From assembly GCA_012934845.2 (NCBI GenBank), contig WNNJ02000912.1, forward strand, positions 1 to 64,000: a DNA stretch of 64,000 nt, read 5' to 3'. The notes beneath the pieces were generated by a model that saw only the letters and a list, made by a program, of their open reading frames with translations, had not been told where the DNA came from and searched no databases. Positions within the stretch are counted from its first letter, which is position 1; each line of letters starts with the position of its first letter. Below, one piece after another: positions 52,650 to 63,880 of this stretch. Both the position numbers and the translations under genes were made by a program. This stretch comes from Pomphorhynchus laevis. Taxonomy: Eukaryota; Acanthocephala; Palaeacanthocephala; Echinorhynchida; Pomphorhynchidae.

Positions 52650-53960
52650 AATAAAACACTGAAAAATAAGACACATTAAAATTTATAAGACACTGAAATT
52701 TGATTATCTAATGACTTTTATTCAAAGATTAATATGAATTAATCTTTGAATAATAATTTGAATTAATCTTTGGATAATAATTTGACTTAATCTTTGAATA
52801 ATAATTTGAATTAATCTTATGTTATTATCTCATATTCTTTCATCATATTCCTTTTATATTATGATTTCAAATGCAATTGGTTCAAAGGATAAAACAACCC
52901 GGTTGGATAAAAGTATTTATCTTAATAGAAATTCATTATGTTCCATAGTATTTTTAGTTTTCTAAAACTAAAAATATTCGATATTAATATCTAACTTAAT
53001 TTACTTTAATTTATTTTTCGTAAATACTTTTATTCTAATTGATTCCTTAAAATGATGACATAATTTGCGCTTTTGAAGTCAATACAATACAATGAATTTC
53101 AACAATGCAAGTAATATAAAACAGCGATGCTAATTTAATGCCAAGATATTAAAATTATTTTGAATCATTATAAAACACACTACATAGGATAAAAACAAAG
53201 CAATTTTATTTTAAAAGACGGAGATTTTAGCTCGATATTTTGATATACGAGTAAATTATTTGAGTAAATTATTTCATTCGAGACGATAATAGGAACTGAA
53301 AAATCTAAACTGAACTCGCATTTTTGAAAGAATAATTTGTATTTATATACTATAATTTAGATAAAAATAGAATAGAAGGAGTAAATGAATTCGAGCGATG
53401 AATGTATGAACAGTGAAGTATCAGAGCAGTGAAAATTCGCATTAAATATTATAAATTTATCGCGTTAAATTTAATTTAGCCTAATTTAAATTTGGATTTT
53501 ATTTTGGACAAATTTAATAAATAATTTAACCTAATTTAGTTAAATGCTTGACCGCAGTTAAGAGGCAGGTAAATAAATTGCTTATTTATTAAATGCATTG
53601 CTTATTAAAATTTATTTGACATCATCAACAAAAATAGCGTCGCTCTAAATTGTCTTTCGAATTTGTTGTGCGTCGCTTTTAAATTCGACGATCGAGTAGC
53701 AGGGTGGTCTGTTCTAATTGCCATTTATCTTAAATTAATTTTGAAAATTAACAATCATTTTAAAAATTTAATAATTTTAGTAACATGAATGTACAGAGAA
53801 ACAAAGCATATCGAGGACATTAAATCGTACTCTTTTAATAAAATACAATTAATCGTGTTTAAATTGAAAATATATCTTAAAAGTTAGTACCTATGCTGTG
53901 TGACGTAATCAAAAATTTATAACCATTGAATCGGAATGATACATGCTGGGTTGAAATATT
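52650..53960. other. AT-rich spacer
   Basis: Short repeats AATTTGAATTAATCTTTGAATAAT (52730-52815, about three units of about 31 bp). Otherwise A/T-rich with no gene seen. Confidence 0.5.
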
Positions 53961-53963
53961 TGT

Positions 53964-54318
53964 GAATGGTTTTAGGGGCAAACCCAGCCAAAAAAAGAAC
54001 GTTAAAAACGTTTAAGATTTTGTTATCAATATTTCTTCCACTAATTGTGGACATCGTCAGGATAAATTGTATGTTAATTTATCTCAAACTTTTTAAGGTG
54101 ATGTATTTTTCTTAATAAAGTATTTTTAAGTATTTTTCTTAATAGAATATTGTTATGTTCAATAATATTTTTAATTATAAACATGTTAAAAAGTTTGAGA
54201 TAAATTAACATACAATTTATCCTAACGATGTCCACAATTGGTGGAATAAATATTGATAACAAAATCTTAAACGTTTTTAACGTTCTTTTTTTGGCTGGGT
54301 TTGCCCCTAAAACCATTC
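53964..54318. mobile_element. Foldback MITE with 133-bp TIRs
   Basis: GAATGGTTTTAGGGGCAAACCC... (53964-54096) and its reverse complement (54186-54318) differ at about three positions. The 89-bp interior contains TTCTTAATAGAATATTGTTATGTTCAATAATATT, which recurs outside at 54540-54580. The high arm identity suggests a recent event. No transposase. Confidence 0.85.
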
Positions 54319-54329
54319 CCAAAAATTTA

Positions 54330-55270
54330 TAATCTATAATCTATATAAATTTGTTGTTTATCGCTGATTAATCCTCCAGATATCGCAATTGAATACAATT
54401 TCTGCTTTTTTAAACTTTTAGCTGCTACGAATTCAACTTATAAAAATCTAATTGCTTTAAATGTTTTTCCTTTCATGTTCTTATTTTAAATGCACTTGAT
54501 TCAAAGAATAAAACAGCCTAGTCAAATAAAAGTATGTTTCTTAATAGAATATCGTTATGTTCAATAATATTTTTAATTATAAACACTAAACCCATTTTTT
54601 ACATTTTCGATTAGATAATTATGTTGGAACAAAGAAAATAATATTCCTTTATTTGAAAAAATTAAATATTTTGATAAGCATTTTGATTCAAAAATTCACA
54701 CATTCAATTACACACATTTTGATTCAAAATTTATATCGTATGAATGTTTTGTTTTAAAGGTATATTCTTTTCTTTTTAAGTAGAAATTAGGGTATATAAA
54801 TGATTGTACTTTTGCATAAATGCTAAAAATCGTAATTTTGTGAACATTTTATCGTAATCCTTATGATGATATCAGGAGTTATCGAAATATTGAATTTTTC
54901 AAATATAGGGAACATTTTTCTTCTTTGTTCCGATAAACCTATATAATACTTTTAGTTTACTATGTAATTGTACAGCTAATTATTTGTTCTTACTTAATAT
55001 ATTCAATATCCAACTTAATTTACTTTTATTTATTTTTTAATACTTTTATACCAATCGGTTCCTTTAAATGTTCACATTTAAGTAATTTTAATAAGGTATT
55101 GAACTAAAATATGCTTAGTGTCTATATAACAAAGTATATTTTATTTTTAATTTAAACAAAATTACGTTTCATTTACTCTAAAATGAACGAATTTAAACGG
55201 TATCCACTAATTAAATATGCAATTTGATTTATTTACTTTTTCAAGGTTAGAATTAGAATAGAATTTATTA
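54330..55270. other. Upstream region of the fucosidase gene
   Basis: AT-rich, with the repeat noted above at 54540-54580. No clear TATA box can be distinguished from background before the ATG at 55276. Confidence 0.4.
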
Positions 55271-55275
55271 ACAAA

Positions 55276-55628
55276 ATGTGCGCATATGTCGAAATCTCTC
55301 GAATGCTTATTTGCTCAATTATCTGCTTATCAACATATTATTGCAAATATACAGCTGATTGGGATTCACTTGACAGTCGTCCGCTGCCTTCTTGGTACGG
55401 TGAAGCCAAAATCGGTATTTTTATACATTGGGGACTATACAGCGTACCAGCATTTCATTCGGAATGGTTTTGGTATTATTGGAAAGCTGAGGGTAGACCT
55501 GAGTTTGATGAATTTGTCAGAAAAACATACGGTGATAATTTTAAATACGCTGACTTTGCACCTATGTTCAAAGCTAGTAGATTTAATTCGTCTTATTGGG
55601 CTGATTTGTTTGCTGATTCTGGTGCAAA
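55276..55628 (+). CDS. Alpha-L-fucosidase (GH29), exon 1
   Basis: ATG at 55276. Hydrophobic signal LICSIICLSTYYC, then the GH29 N-terminal hallmark RPLPSWYGEAKIGIFIHWGL followed by YSVPAFHSEWFWYYW, and FAPMFKASRFNSSYWADLFA followed by DSGAK. GH29 enzymes remove alpha-L-fucose from glycoconjugates in lysosome or secretions by a retaining mechanism. Exon 1 ends at 55628 with donor AA|GTAAGC (phase 2), and the codon for Lys is completed by exon 2 at 59712. The catalytic nucleophile region lies in later exons outside the window. The intron of about 4.1 kb is full of mobile elements. Confidence 0.88.
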
Positions 55629-55639
55629 GTAAGCAAAGC

Positions 55640-56400
55640 TAAAGAGATTATACCTATTTTAATATTTATACTAATTTTAGCAAAATATTAAAATCAACAT
55701 TCGCAAATTTTTTTATCGAAAATTGGAACCAGTGATTTTGTAATTTTATTCGAAATGCACAATTTCCAGTAGAAATATTTTTAATTTACCATGAATCTAC
55801 TCTATTTTAAGCATATTTTCTAGTTGACGATGTACCAAACTGTTATCTAAAATAACGAGTAAATATATAAATTATTATATTATAAGCTAATTATATGATT
55901 AAGTAATCATTATATTAATATTATAATATATTTAAATATATTATAGTTAGATTAATATTCTAATCATTAGAATATTAATTTTTTAAATTTGGAATTTGGG
56001 AGCAAGATAGAATCAATTCAAACACTAATTTATTTTTATATTTCGCTATCGGTTGCTAGCGTCAACAGATACACAACGTACAATTTGTACCACCTGTTTA
56101 TTTAATTAATTAATTAATTAATAATTTAATTAATTATTTCCGTGTTGCAATCTTACGGTTATTCTGATTTTAATCAACGTCTAGTAATTGAAATTCCGGA
56201 TTTTAAAATATTTAATTGTTACATAAAGATGACCGAAATTCCGATAAAGTAAAATATTTTATCAAAGTTGAAAATATTTTTAATGATTGAATTAAAAGCT
56301 TAAGTATTAAGCTTGAAAAATTATAAATTAAAAGTATTATAATTAGTATTAATTGAAAGTATTTGAAAAAGTATCGTAAAAGGTTAGATACATTATTCAT
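55640..56400. other. Fucosidase intron 1, left part
   Basis: AT-rich. TTAATTAATTAATTAATTAA simple repeat at 56102-56121, and TTTCGCTATCGGTTGCTAGCGTCAACAGA (56040) resembles the satellite dyad. No coding seen. Confidence 0.45.
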
Positions 56401-58560
56401 GCAATACTAAAATTTAAAGAGAGTTACTGAAACTTTGGCAGAGGCAAATTAGAGAGTGACACTATCTGATTAATAACCTTACAACTTACTTGTCCTCGTA
56501 AATATGACTCGAGGCAAACCATCGAGCTTTGTGATGGTTGTAATGGGCAAACGGTAAAATATCGAGGACGCAAATGTGCTAGAGCGAACAAACCCTGCAC
56601 CAATTGCAGAGCCACAAACTTTATAAATAAATTAAACAACCATGATGTAATCACAACCTTACAGAGAAAGGATGAAGGTGACTATTCAGAACCAGCAGAT
56701 CCTTGTATCTGTAAACTCGATCAGAATTTCGGAGAGGGTATAACAGGGCGACCAAACTTATTCACGTTTCCATTTTCTACCGCAAGCAGCGAGTTCATTG
56801 ACTTACTTTCTGCGAAATATGATAATGCTGCAAGAAAATTATATGGTGAGTGCATTAAAGGAAGCAGCAATAATGTTCCAATGCAATTTACAAAGAATTA
56901 CTCTAAGAAATGTATCAGTTCTCCTTAAGACTTTAAAGCACCGATTAAGCACGTGGAAAAATGGCAAGTTTGACGACCTCATATGTGAAACGCACGCATT
57001 ATAAGGCAAGGTATTTGCCAATTCACGTCAAAACCAGCACAAAAACAGTGGCCAAAACGTTTCACCAACCTCGTTGAATCAGGCAAAATAAAATCAACAA
57101 TAGAATGACTGGATCAGCAAATCCCTAATCAAAATTCAATTTGCTCACTTTATGATGAGTTAAACAGACGCACAGTCGGGGAAATATAGAACGATCTGCA
57201 TCCAATCGCCGTGATTTGTGAACGGAAAGCGCTGTTTCAGGCATCACTTGATAATTGTGTATATCATCATCCGGTTGAGTTCTCAGGGATAGACGCAAGA
57301 CATATAGTCTTGTCTTCTGAGGACTCAAGGCGGTGCAGGTCCTTCGGGAATCACTGCGCATTATTTCCAGCGTATGCTAAGCGCTTTTCAGTCTAACTTT
57401 GCTGCATTGGCTGGGAGTATTGCAATGCTAACTATAGGGATCGCTACGGAACATATAGATTTCTGTGTGATTAAGGCATTGGTGGCCAGTCGTCTTGTTC
57501 CGTTAAGCAAGAACCATGGAATACAGCCTATAGAAATTGGAGAGATATTAGGGCAGGTGATCCTGGAAACCTTAATAACAATATTGAACAACCCTTGCAA
57601 TCCGTGGTGGGTAATCAACAACTATGCGCCGCCCAAAGATCTGGATTAGAATAATCAATTTATTCTACAACCAGTTTATTTTGATCAGATGATAACTTCG
57701 GAATTTTGACGGCGACGCTGAAAATGCTTTTAACAGAACGAGTTGCCAATTTGTATTAGCCAACATATAATTTGTTTGTCCCGCATTATCCTAAGTTCTG
57801 CGAAATACTTATGCTGGCACGACTTTGATGACAAGTGAAGAGGGTATCATTGATATCATTGAAGGCTTCACCCAGGGCGACCCGTTAGTCATGGCAGCTT
57901 TTGCCGCGTTATCCATACCGTTAATACGGCGTATACAGGGAATCATCATACAAACAATACCAATATGGTATGCTGACGTCGGGAATTTTGTCGGACCCCT
58001 CGAAGAATCGAAGAAAGTGTAGGACATACTTGTGGAAGTCGGACCTCAAAATGGCTATATAATAACCCGGAAAAATCCTAGCTGTTTACACATCGCAACA
58101 ATGTGGGTAGTTCAAAAATCATCTTTGATCATAAAAAGATTTCAATCAAAAGTGAAGGTGTCAGCATGCTTGGCACGCCTGTTGGTAAGTTGTCTTACGT
58201 TGAACAAGAGGTGAAACAGAAGGCGGTTGGTTGGGCTGATCAAGTAGACAATCTGAGCATGGCAGAGGATAGTGATTTTACTCCACATACTTTGTATTCA
58301 CCAGAGCATTACAATGTCGTAATGAGAACAACGAGATGTGATATCGATTGGTTCACCAAGCTAGCCGTATCGATCAACGACATTGCTGATAAAGTTTGCG
58401 ACCACAGCTTTACGGAAGAGGATATGGCCATATTTGATTTCCATCCTTATATGGGCGGACTTGGAATCAAACATCTCGTTGTTGCATCCCAACATGAAGG
58501 AGGCAACAACGCTGACTCCCTCATGGTGATATCACAATTGTGATATCTCAATTGTGATAT
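56400..58560 (+). mobile_element. Decayed retroelement with unusual RT, inside fucosidase intron 1
   Basis: A cysteine-rich N-terminal region (CDGCNGQTVKYRGRKC, KPCTNC at about 56530-56610), then a long degenerate stretch, then RT-like patterns: IWYADVGNFVGPLEESKKV at about 57964-58020, GPQNGYIITRK, MLGTPVGKLSYVEQEVK near 58165, WADQVDNLSM, and FDFHPYMGGLGI near 58435. The YAD...GPxxGY...LGxxxG...GGLGI order is known from a group of large invertebrate retroelements that I cannot name with certainty. It has many breaks (of the order of ten). Old, same strand as the host gene. Confidence 0.6.
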
Positions 58561-58566
58561 CTCAAT
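58525..58566. repeat. Minisatellite, 14-bp unit, 3 copies
   Basis: CAATTGTGATATCT(C) repeated three times at the end of the retroelement relic; it may be its terminal simple repeat. Confidence 0.8.
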
Positions 58567-58989
58567 TGTGATACCTTATATTAATATCGACAGGTCGATA
58601 TCATAATGTTTCCGATCACCGCGTTTCAAACTTAAAGCACCGGTACATTCGGTCGTAGACATTAAAATGCAAATTGCACAGTAACCTTTTTGTAAATCAA
58701 ATTAATATATTAATATTGAACCCATTTCCAGGTGACAAATGTTGTATTAATATTGGATCTTTTAGGATCTACAAAGTGCAACTTATGTTTTATATAGTGC
58801 CATCTGTAATAGTCAATAAAGTTTCGCTTGTTCTGTTGGCGACAATTTCTATATAACCTCTAGCAGGAAAATATGATGCTTCATCAACAATCGCAAAGAT
58901 CCGTATCTGCTCACTATTAAATTAATAGTTCTCTATTAAATTTAATAGTTCTCTATTAAATTTGTTTGCGGAAAAAGCATGCTTAATCT

Positions 58990-59400
58990 ATTAGCCAAAT
59001 TATGCCTTTCCCATGCAACATATCTGGATTATTTGTGTATTCATGAGATAATAGTTTTAATCTCTTCACAAATCTACTAATAGTCATTCTGCATATCTCC
59101 AAATTCTCGGAAAATGTATTTTCCTTCTAGCCAACACCATACCTAAATAATAACTTCATACAGTCCTATAGAGATATTCTAAACCGCTTGCAAAACTACC
59201 AATTTTGATAGATTTTGTGGTTTTATATTTGCTACATCTATTTTCTTGGCACTTCCATACATATTTATCAATCAGTTTATTAAATATGGCATCTACCATG
59301 GCAAAATTAAAAAAATCGCACTTAATTGAAGTTTTTTAAATCGTTTTGTTTTTCGGAACGATATTTGTTCTTCAATACCATGTAAAATGTCATGCATTTT
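58990..59400 (-). pseudogene. Possible Merlin/IS1016-like transposase relic
   Basis: The minus strand reads LINFAMVDAIFNKLIDK, YVWKCQENRCSKYKTTKSIK then IGSFASGLE. The W-x-C-x(4)-C-x(n)-K-S-I-x-x-G-S-F pattern is the zinc-type entry motif of Merlin transposases. Downstream it decays (GMVLARRKIHFP). No terminal repeats found. Tentative. Confidence 0.35.
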
Positions 59401-59711
59401 GTATTAAAAAATTTACACTTGAACATTATCAACCCCTGGTATAGATAATGTACAAGATCTAATTAATTAGCATAGAAACGTAAAATCCTTTGAAAACAGG
59501 AAATGATCATGCGTCATTTCAATAAGCAATAAATTAAGATTGTTTTTAGATATTTTAGATCGTTTAATTTATATTGTTCCCTTTTTGATTTTTACAATTT
59601 AAATATAAAATTATATATATTAAATAATGTACAAATTCCATATTTTGCCAAGCGAAAATTCTATAACCTAAGCGTTCTACGTTCTACTTGTTTTACAAGC
59701 GTTATTTTAAG

Positions 59712-59818
59712 GTATGTTGTGCTAACGAGCAAGCACCACGAAGGATTTGCGCTATGGCCGTCAAATTACTCATGGATGTGGAATTCAGTAGACGTAGGAC
59801 CACATATTGATATCGTTG
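59712..59818 (+). CDS. Alpha-L-fucosidase (GH29), exon 2
   Basis: Acceptor TTATTTTAAG at 59702-59711. The exon reads (K)[17 protein letters not shown] then [18 protein letters not shown](G). The HHEGF motif holds the paired histidines of the GH29 active site. Donor GTAATA at 59819 (phase 1). 107 nt; too short to stand out as an ORF, but codon phase joins exons 1 and 3 exactly. Confidence 0.88.
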
Positions 59819-59989
59819 GTAATATATCATAAGTATTATTGCTTAAAATTGAATTTTTGCATAAGGTATCAGAGAAATGTTTATACTTTCAGTAAATATA
59901 TTAGTAAATCAACTAATATTGAACTTAATAAATTCGTATTATTATTGAACTTATTATTAAAAACTGCACAAATTTGTCCCCGCATAATA

Positions 59990-60110
59990 GCATGCATTTA
60001 GCCCTTGGGTCGAGGAATAGCGTCCGATACCTGATAACAAGAAGTTCCTGCTGATGACATATAATCCTTATCTGATATATCGTCTATTATTTATTAGTCA
60101 ATTCATAAAA
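59990..60110 (+). repeat. Naiad-like terminal core, decayed copy
   Basis: GCATTTAGCCCTTGGGTCGAGGAATAGCGTCCGATACCTGATAACAAGAAGTTCCTGCTGATGAC and the tail TCTATTATTTATTAGTCAATTCATAAAAA. Directly abuts the duplicated segment at 60117. Confidence 0.65.
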
Positions 60111-60116
60111 ATTTAC

Positions 60117-60990
60117 TTTAGCTCGTTGCACTTAAAACAGATCTAAACAAATAGTTATTTTTATCGTAAAGTATGCTATGAAAAAATCCTTTATTATCAT
60201 TGTTATTAAATCCAATAATAAGCACATAATGGTGAGCATTCCGAAGTGAACCAAATATATTGTTTATCTTGATATGACATGAAAACAGATCTCTAAATTT
60301 TACATTTACATTCCACATTTATAAAGACAAACACATTTTTGACATTATTTTATGATTTCACGAATTGTTATTTAAGCCATAAGGATTTGCCTTTCTGCTG
60401 TAGGCTATCCTGAATTTCGACAATATACATGCTTAAATAATTATAGTAAATACTCTTCCTACTGATAATCATCTGATACTAAAATCAGCACTCTTAATGC
60501 CAGATCGATTGTAATAATATTCTTACAAACGATGTGTTGATTAACTACTTGCTGAACATTTAAACAGTCACAAATTTGTAATCAAAAGTGTATAACTGAT
60601 AACATAGCAGTTCATACTAATGACTCTAATCCTTATTATTATACATCGTTTGTTATTTATAAGTCAATTTATAAAAATTGAATTTTATTTAAAATTTCAA
60701 TTTCAATTTTAATTTGAATTAAATTATATAACATAATTATATAATTAAATAAATTATACACGTCATTTGCGCATATTTGACCCTTGCTTTGTAGGGTCGA
60801 AGAATATGGGGATGAAAAGTGATAACACAGCAGTTCCTCCTGATGACCTCTAATCCTTATTATGATACATCGTCTGTTTTTTATTAATCAATTCATAAAA
60901 ATGACTTTTATTTTAAATTTTAATTATAAATAATATCGATAAATAAATATAAATTATATAAAATCTTATATAATTATATATTATTTTTAT
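60117..60990. repeat. Second copy of the about 870-bp duplicated segment
   Basis: More than 98% identical by eye to 42166-43036, including the minus-strand frame (60318-60118, MWNVNVKFRDLFSC...) and both decayed cores (about 60595-60630, 60785-60855). The right end passes into a TTATTTATTATTTATTA microsatellite (60985-61045) where the other copy has TTATTTATATACG. It lies inside fucosidase intron 2. Confidence 0.88.
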
Positions 60991-61059
60991 TTATTATTTA
61001 TTATTTATTATTTATTATTATTTTTATTATTTTTATTATTATAAATAATATCGATAAAT

Positions 61060-61520
61060 TTAATTTACAATATATAAATCAACAGAATATTATTAAAATT
61101 AATAAATTTTTAACTATTTAGCGGAAACATTTATATATAATAAACAATATACTTTGTATTAGAATAAAATACACTAGATAATTAAATTTAATCAGAAGTA
61201 AAGCATCATTAGCATGTATTAAACCACGCTGTTATGCTGAATCGAAGAATAAGGACTGAATCTGATAACATATCAGTTCTTCCTGATGACCTCTAATCCT
61301 TATTCTTATACATTGTTTGTTATTTATTAGTCAATTCATAAAAATGGCTGTTATTTTAAATTTCAATTTAAACTTGTTATAAATTATATCAAATCTTTTA
61401 ACAATTATTAATTATTCATAATTATTTAATTGTTTCTTATTTAACATTTAAATGCTATTTAGCATTATTTTTAATTTGTAAATATATAAAATAGACTCAG
61501 TTAGCTAATCTGATTAGTAA
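61060..61520 (+). mobile_element. Naiad-like 3' end with terminal core
   Basis: TATATAAATCAACAGAATATTATTAA, then AACAATATACTTTGTATTAGAATAAAATAC, then a core variant (61190-61300, CCACGCTGTTATGCTGAATCGAAG...ACATATCAGTTCTTCCTGATGACCTC) and the tail to AATAGACTCAGTTAGCTAATCTGATT. Same order as 25000-25350. Confidence 0.65.
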
Positions 61521-61950
61521 CACATTTAAATCGTTTTAAACAAATTGACATTAAAAATTCAAATTATGTTTTGAATTAGTAGTTTAATTTTAGTAGCTTA
61601 GGCTTATCAAGCAATTATATTTCATTATATACTTAGTCGTTCAATGTCGTGTGGGTGTTCAAAGCCAATATTTCAGACTTTAGTTATTCTAAAAATGAAC
61701 TTATATTTTGTACTTAACTTTATAAACTTAATTAACGGATTGAGTTATTTAGTTTCTAATACAAAAGGGCATATGCGAAAATGATTTTCAAATGTTGCTA
61801 GCAAAAAAGTAATAAAAATTAAAAAATTAACGAATAAATGAGGATTTATTTAAATAACGATTTCAAAGATCTATAATTATCAAATTCTCTGTAATTTGCT
61901 TCAAGCTTAATTAGGTTGCATTCAAACAAGTAATAAATCACAACGAATGT

Positions 61951-62034
61951 ATTAAGAGTTGAACATCAAGCGACCAACTTTTAAGCGACCAACTATTAAG
62001 AGTTGAACTTCAAGCGACCAACTTTCTCTATCGT
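61951..62034. repeat. Short tandem repeat, about 44-bp unit
   Basis: ATTAAGAGTTGAACnTCAAGCGACCAACTTT occurs twice, with AAGCGACCAACT once more between. Confidence 0.8.
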
Positions 62035-62222
62035 TCAGTAGAATGATTTGATAAATTTGTGTAGAGTAAATTTATCAAAATTTATCAAATTTGAGTGGAG
62101 TAGTCGAAAATTAAAAAAAAATATTTTTCAAATTTTATGTTTTTGGTAAAGCTTTATGTATTAATTTGGCTAGTATATATTTTATGTGTAATTTTTTTTA
62201 CTCATTTTTGAGTAAATTTAAG

Positions 62223-62341
62223 GTGCACTATCTAAAGCAACTCGGACTAGAGACATTAAATTCGGAGTATATTATTCATTATATGAGTGGTTTAATCCCT
62301 GGTATATGTGTGATACTTGCCAAGATTTTGAATTTGGAGAG
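62223..62341 (+). CDS. Alpha-L-fucosidase (GH29), exon 3
   Basis: Acceptor AAATTTAAG at 62214-62222. The exon reads (G)ALSKATRTRDIKFGVYYSL then YEWFNPWYMCDTCQDFEFGE, matching the GH29 segment xxIRxxDIKFGxYHSLxEWFNPLY. Donor GTATTA at 62342 (phase 0). The next exon, with the W-S-D-G nucleophile motif, is not found before the window ends, so the gene runs beyond 64000 or is interrupted. Confidence 0.85.
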
Positions 62342-62519
62342 GTATTAATTAAACTAATTAATTAATCCTGTTTTTTTTATTTTGCTGCATTTTAATTTCA
62401 TTTTGTATTATACAAAATTTAAGAAAATTAACATTTGCTGAGTATAATGATTAATAACTTTATTGATAATTTATATTTATTAAATATTATTTTTAATAAT
62501 TAATAATGATCTATTATTG

Positions 62520-62705
62520 ATAAAGAATTATTGGAGCTGGATCAAAGAAAGAATGAACATTTTATTTGATATTTCTCTAACCTCTTTTAACATATTCAGA
62601 AAATTACATCTTCAGAGTAATTTTCCAAAGATGCTAACACAGAGGTGAGCGAAATATCAAATAACATTTCCCCCTTTTTGATCCAGCTCCAATAATTCTT
62701 TTATA
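62520..62705. repeat. Foldback copy of the satellite unit
   Basis: AAAGAATTATTGGAGCTGGATCAAA... (62525) is answered by its reverse complement ...TTTGATCCAGCTCCAATAATTCTTT (62678-62702). Each arm (about 85 bp) equals the first half of the 176-bp satellite unit at 20.3-21.9 kb, including TTTGATATTTCGCT. Looks like a small inverted-repeat transposon. Confidence 0.75.
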
Positions 62706-62816
62706 TTATAAATATTATCATAATTAAATATTATAATAACTTTTAGTAAATATATTAATGTCGTTTTATCAAATAAATTTCTTATCGCAAAAAATAAGAA
62801 TTGCAGTTTAGAATTA

Positions 62817-63395
62817 TTGGAGTTTAGAATTACCTGCCATCAATGGGGGCACTGTGCCAGCAAATGTATGAGCCCACCAACTTGTGGAATATGCGGTTCC
62901 ACAGACAATCACGAAAAATGTCCGCTCAAAGCAAAGCGCTCCAACTGTGGTGGTGACCACCCAGCGTGGTCCAGCAAATGCAGGGCACTCAAAGAATACA
63001 AATCGAGGCACAAGGTAAATACAGGCAACGACTTAACTTTTGCTCAAGCTTCCAAACAGACGATAATTGATACTAACTCTAACACTAAGTCCAACGACAA
63101 AGATATGACATACTACATTGACTGCAGATTAAAAGCAGCAATGTCTCAAGTTGAAGGTATGATTTGTGAATCATTGAGAAATCTATTACAAAATTTAAAC
63201 CCACCTACCGCAACAAAGGTTAATAACAAGAGGAAACCCTCAAACAAGAGGATTGGTACATTTCAATCAGTCACAGCTTTAAAACTAGCTAAGAGAGACC
63301 AGAACAACTGGACTGTGACTAACCTCAGATCTACTATGGGATATGATGATATGTTCAGTGAGCAAGTGCCTCACCCTAGTCAGGCTGGGGTGTGA
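62817..63395 (+). pseudogene. LINE-C copy 3 ORF1, C-terminal part
   Basis: Zinc fingers CHQWGHCASKCMSPPTCGIC and NCGGDHPAWSSKCRALKEY, then a Ser/Lys/Asn-rich tail (TNSNTKSNDKDMTYYIDCRL). Open to the stop at 63395, better preserved than in copy 1. The N-terminal part of ORF1 is absent because of 5' truncation. Confidence 0.8.
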
Positions 63396-63487
63396 AGAGA
63401 AACATTCTCACTCCTGGTTCGGACTAGGAGTAGGCATCTCACTCCAGCTAAATCAATACAATGCAAAGTAATCAATAGCAATTTTCA

Positions 63488-63880
63488 ATGAATATCCTTC
63501 AGTGGAATTCGGGAGGTGCTTCTGCCCTTAGCCTTTTATCTGGTAGAGATGCAGATGTTATAGTCATTCAGGAGACGCAGTCTATCCGGCTCCCCACGGC
63601 ATTACTCGAGTTATCCCTAAGCACATCTACACACTATACTCCGTACACAACCCCACCTCACTCCTCTTCATCTCAAGGTCTTTTAACCCTAGTTAAATGC
63701 TCCTTAAGATATTCACTCCTGTTAAACTACTTTTGTCCAGCCCTGTCTTGTTTAGCTTTATCACTCTGTAAATACGGTAAACGCATCAGTATAGCCAATA
63801 TATACATCCATCCAGGGGAGATACACAAGAACCATAACCTCCTGGATCGTATTTTGGGTAGTGTCCCCTACCTTTCATAG
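63488..63880 (+). pseudogene. LINE-C copy 3 ORF2 endonuclease, N-terminal part
   Basis: NILQWNSGGASALSLLSGRD, ADVIVIQETQSIRLP, GLLTLVKCSLRYSLLLNYFC and ISIANIYIHPGEIHKNHNLL. The frame stops at 63880, just where part of the domain has been lost. Confidence 0.82.

Noticed and set aside
57388-57649. Host exon inside fucosidase intron 1
   Set aside because: Open on both strands, but it lies within the decayed retroelement and carries no GH29 signature.
58674-58856. 60-aa hydrophobic frame in fucosidase intron 1
   Set aside because: AT-driven hydrophobic composition, no motif, no splice-compatible context.
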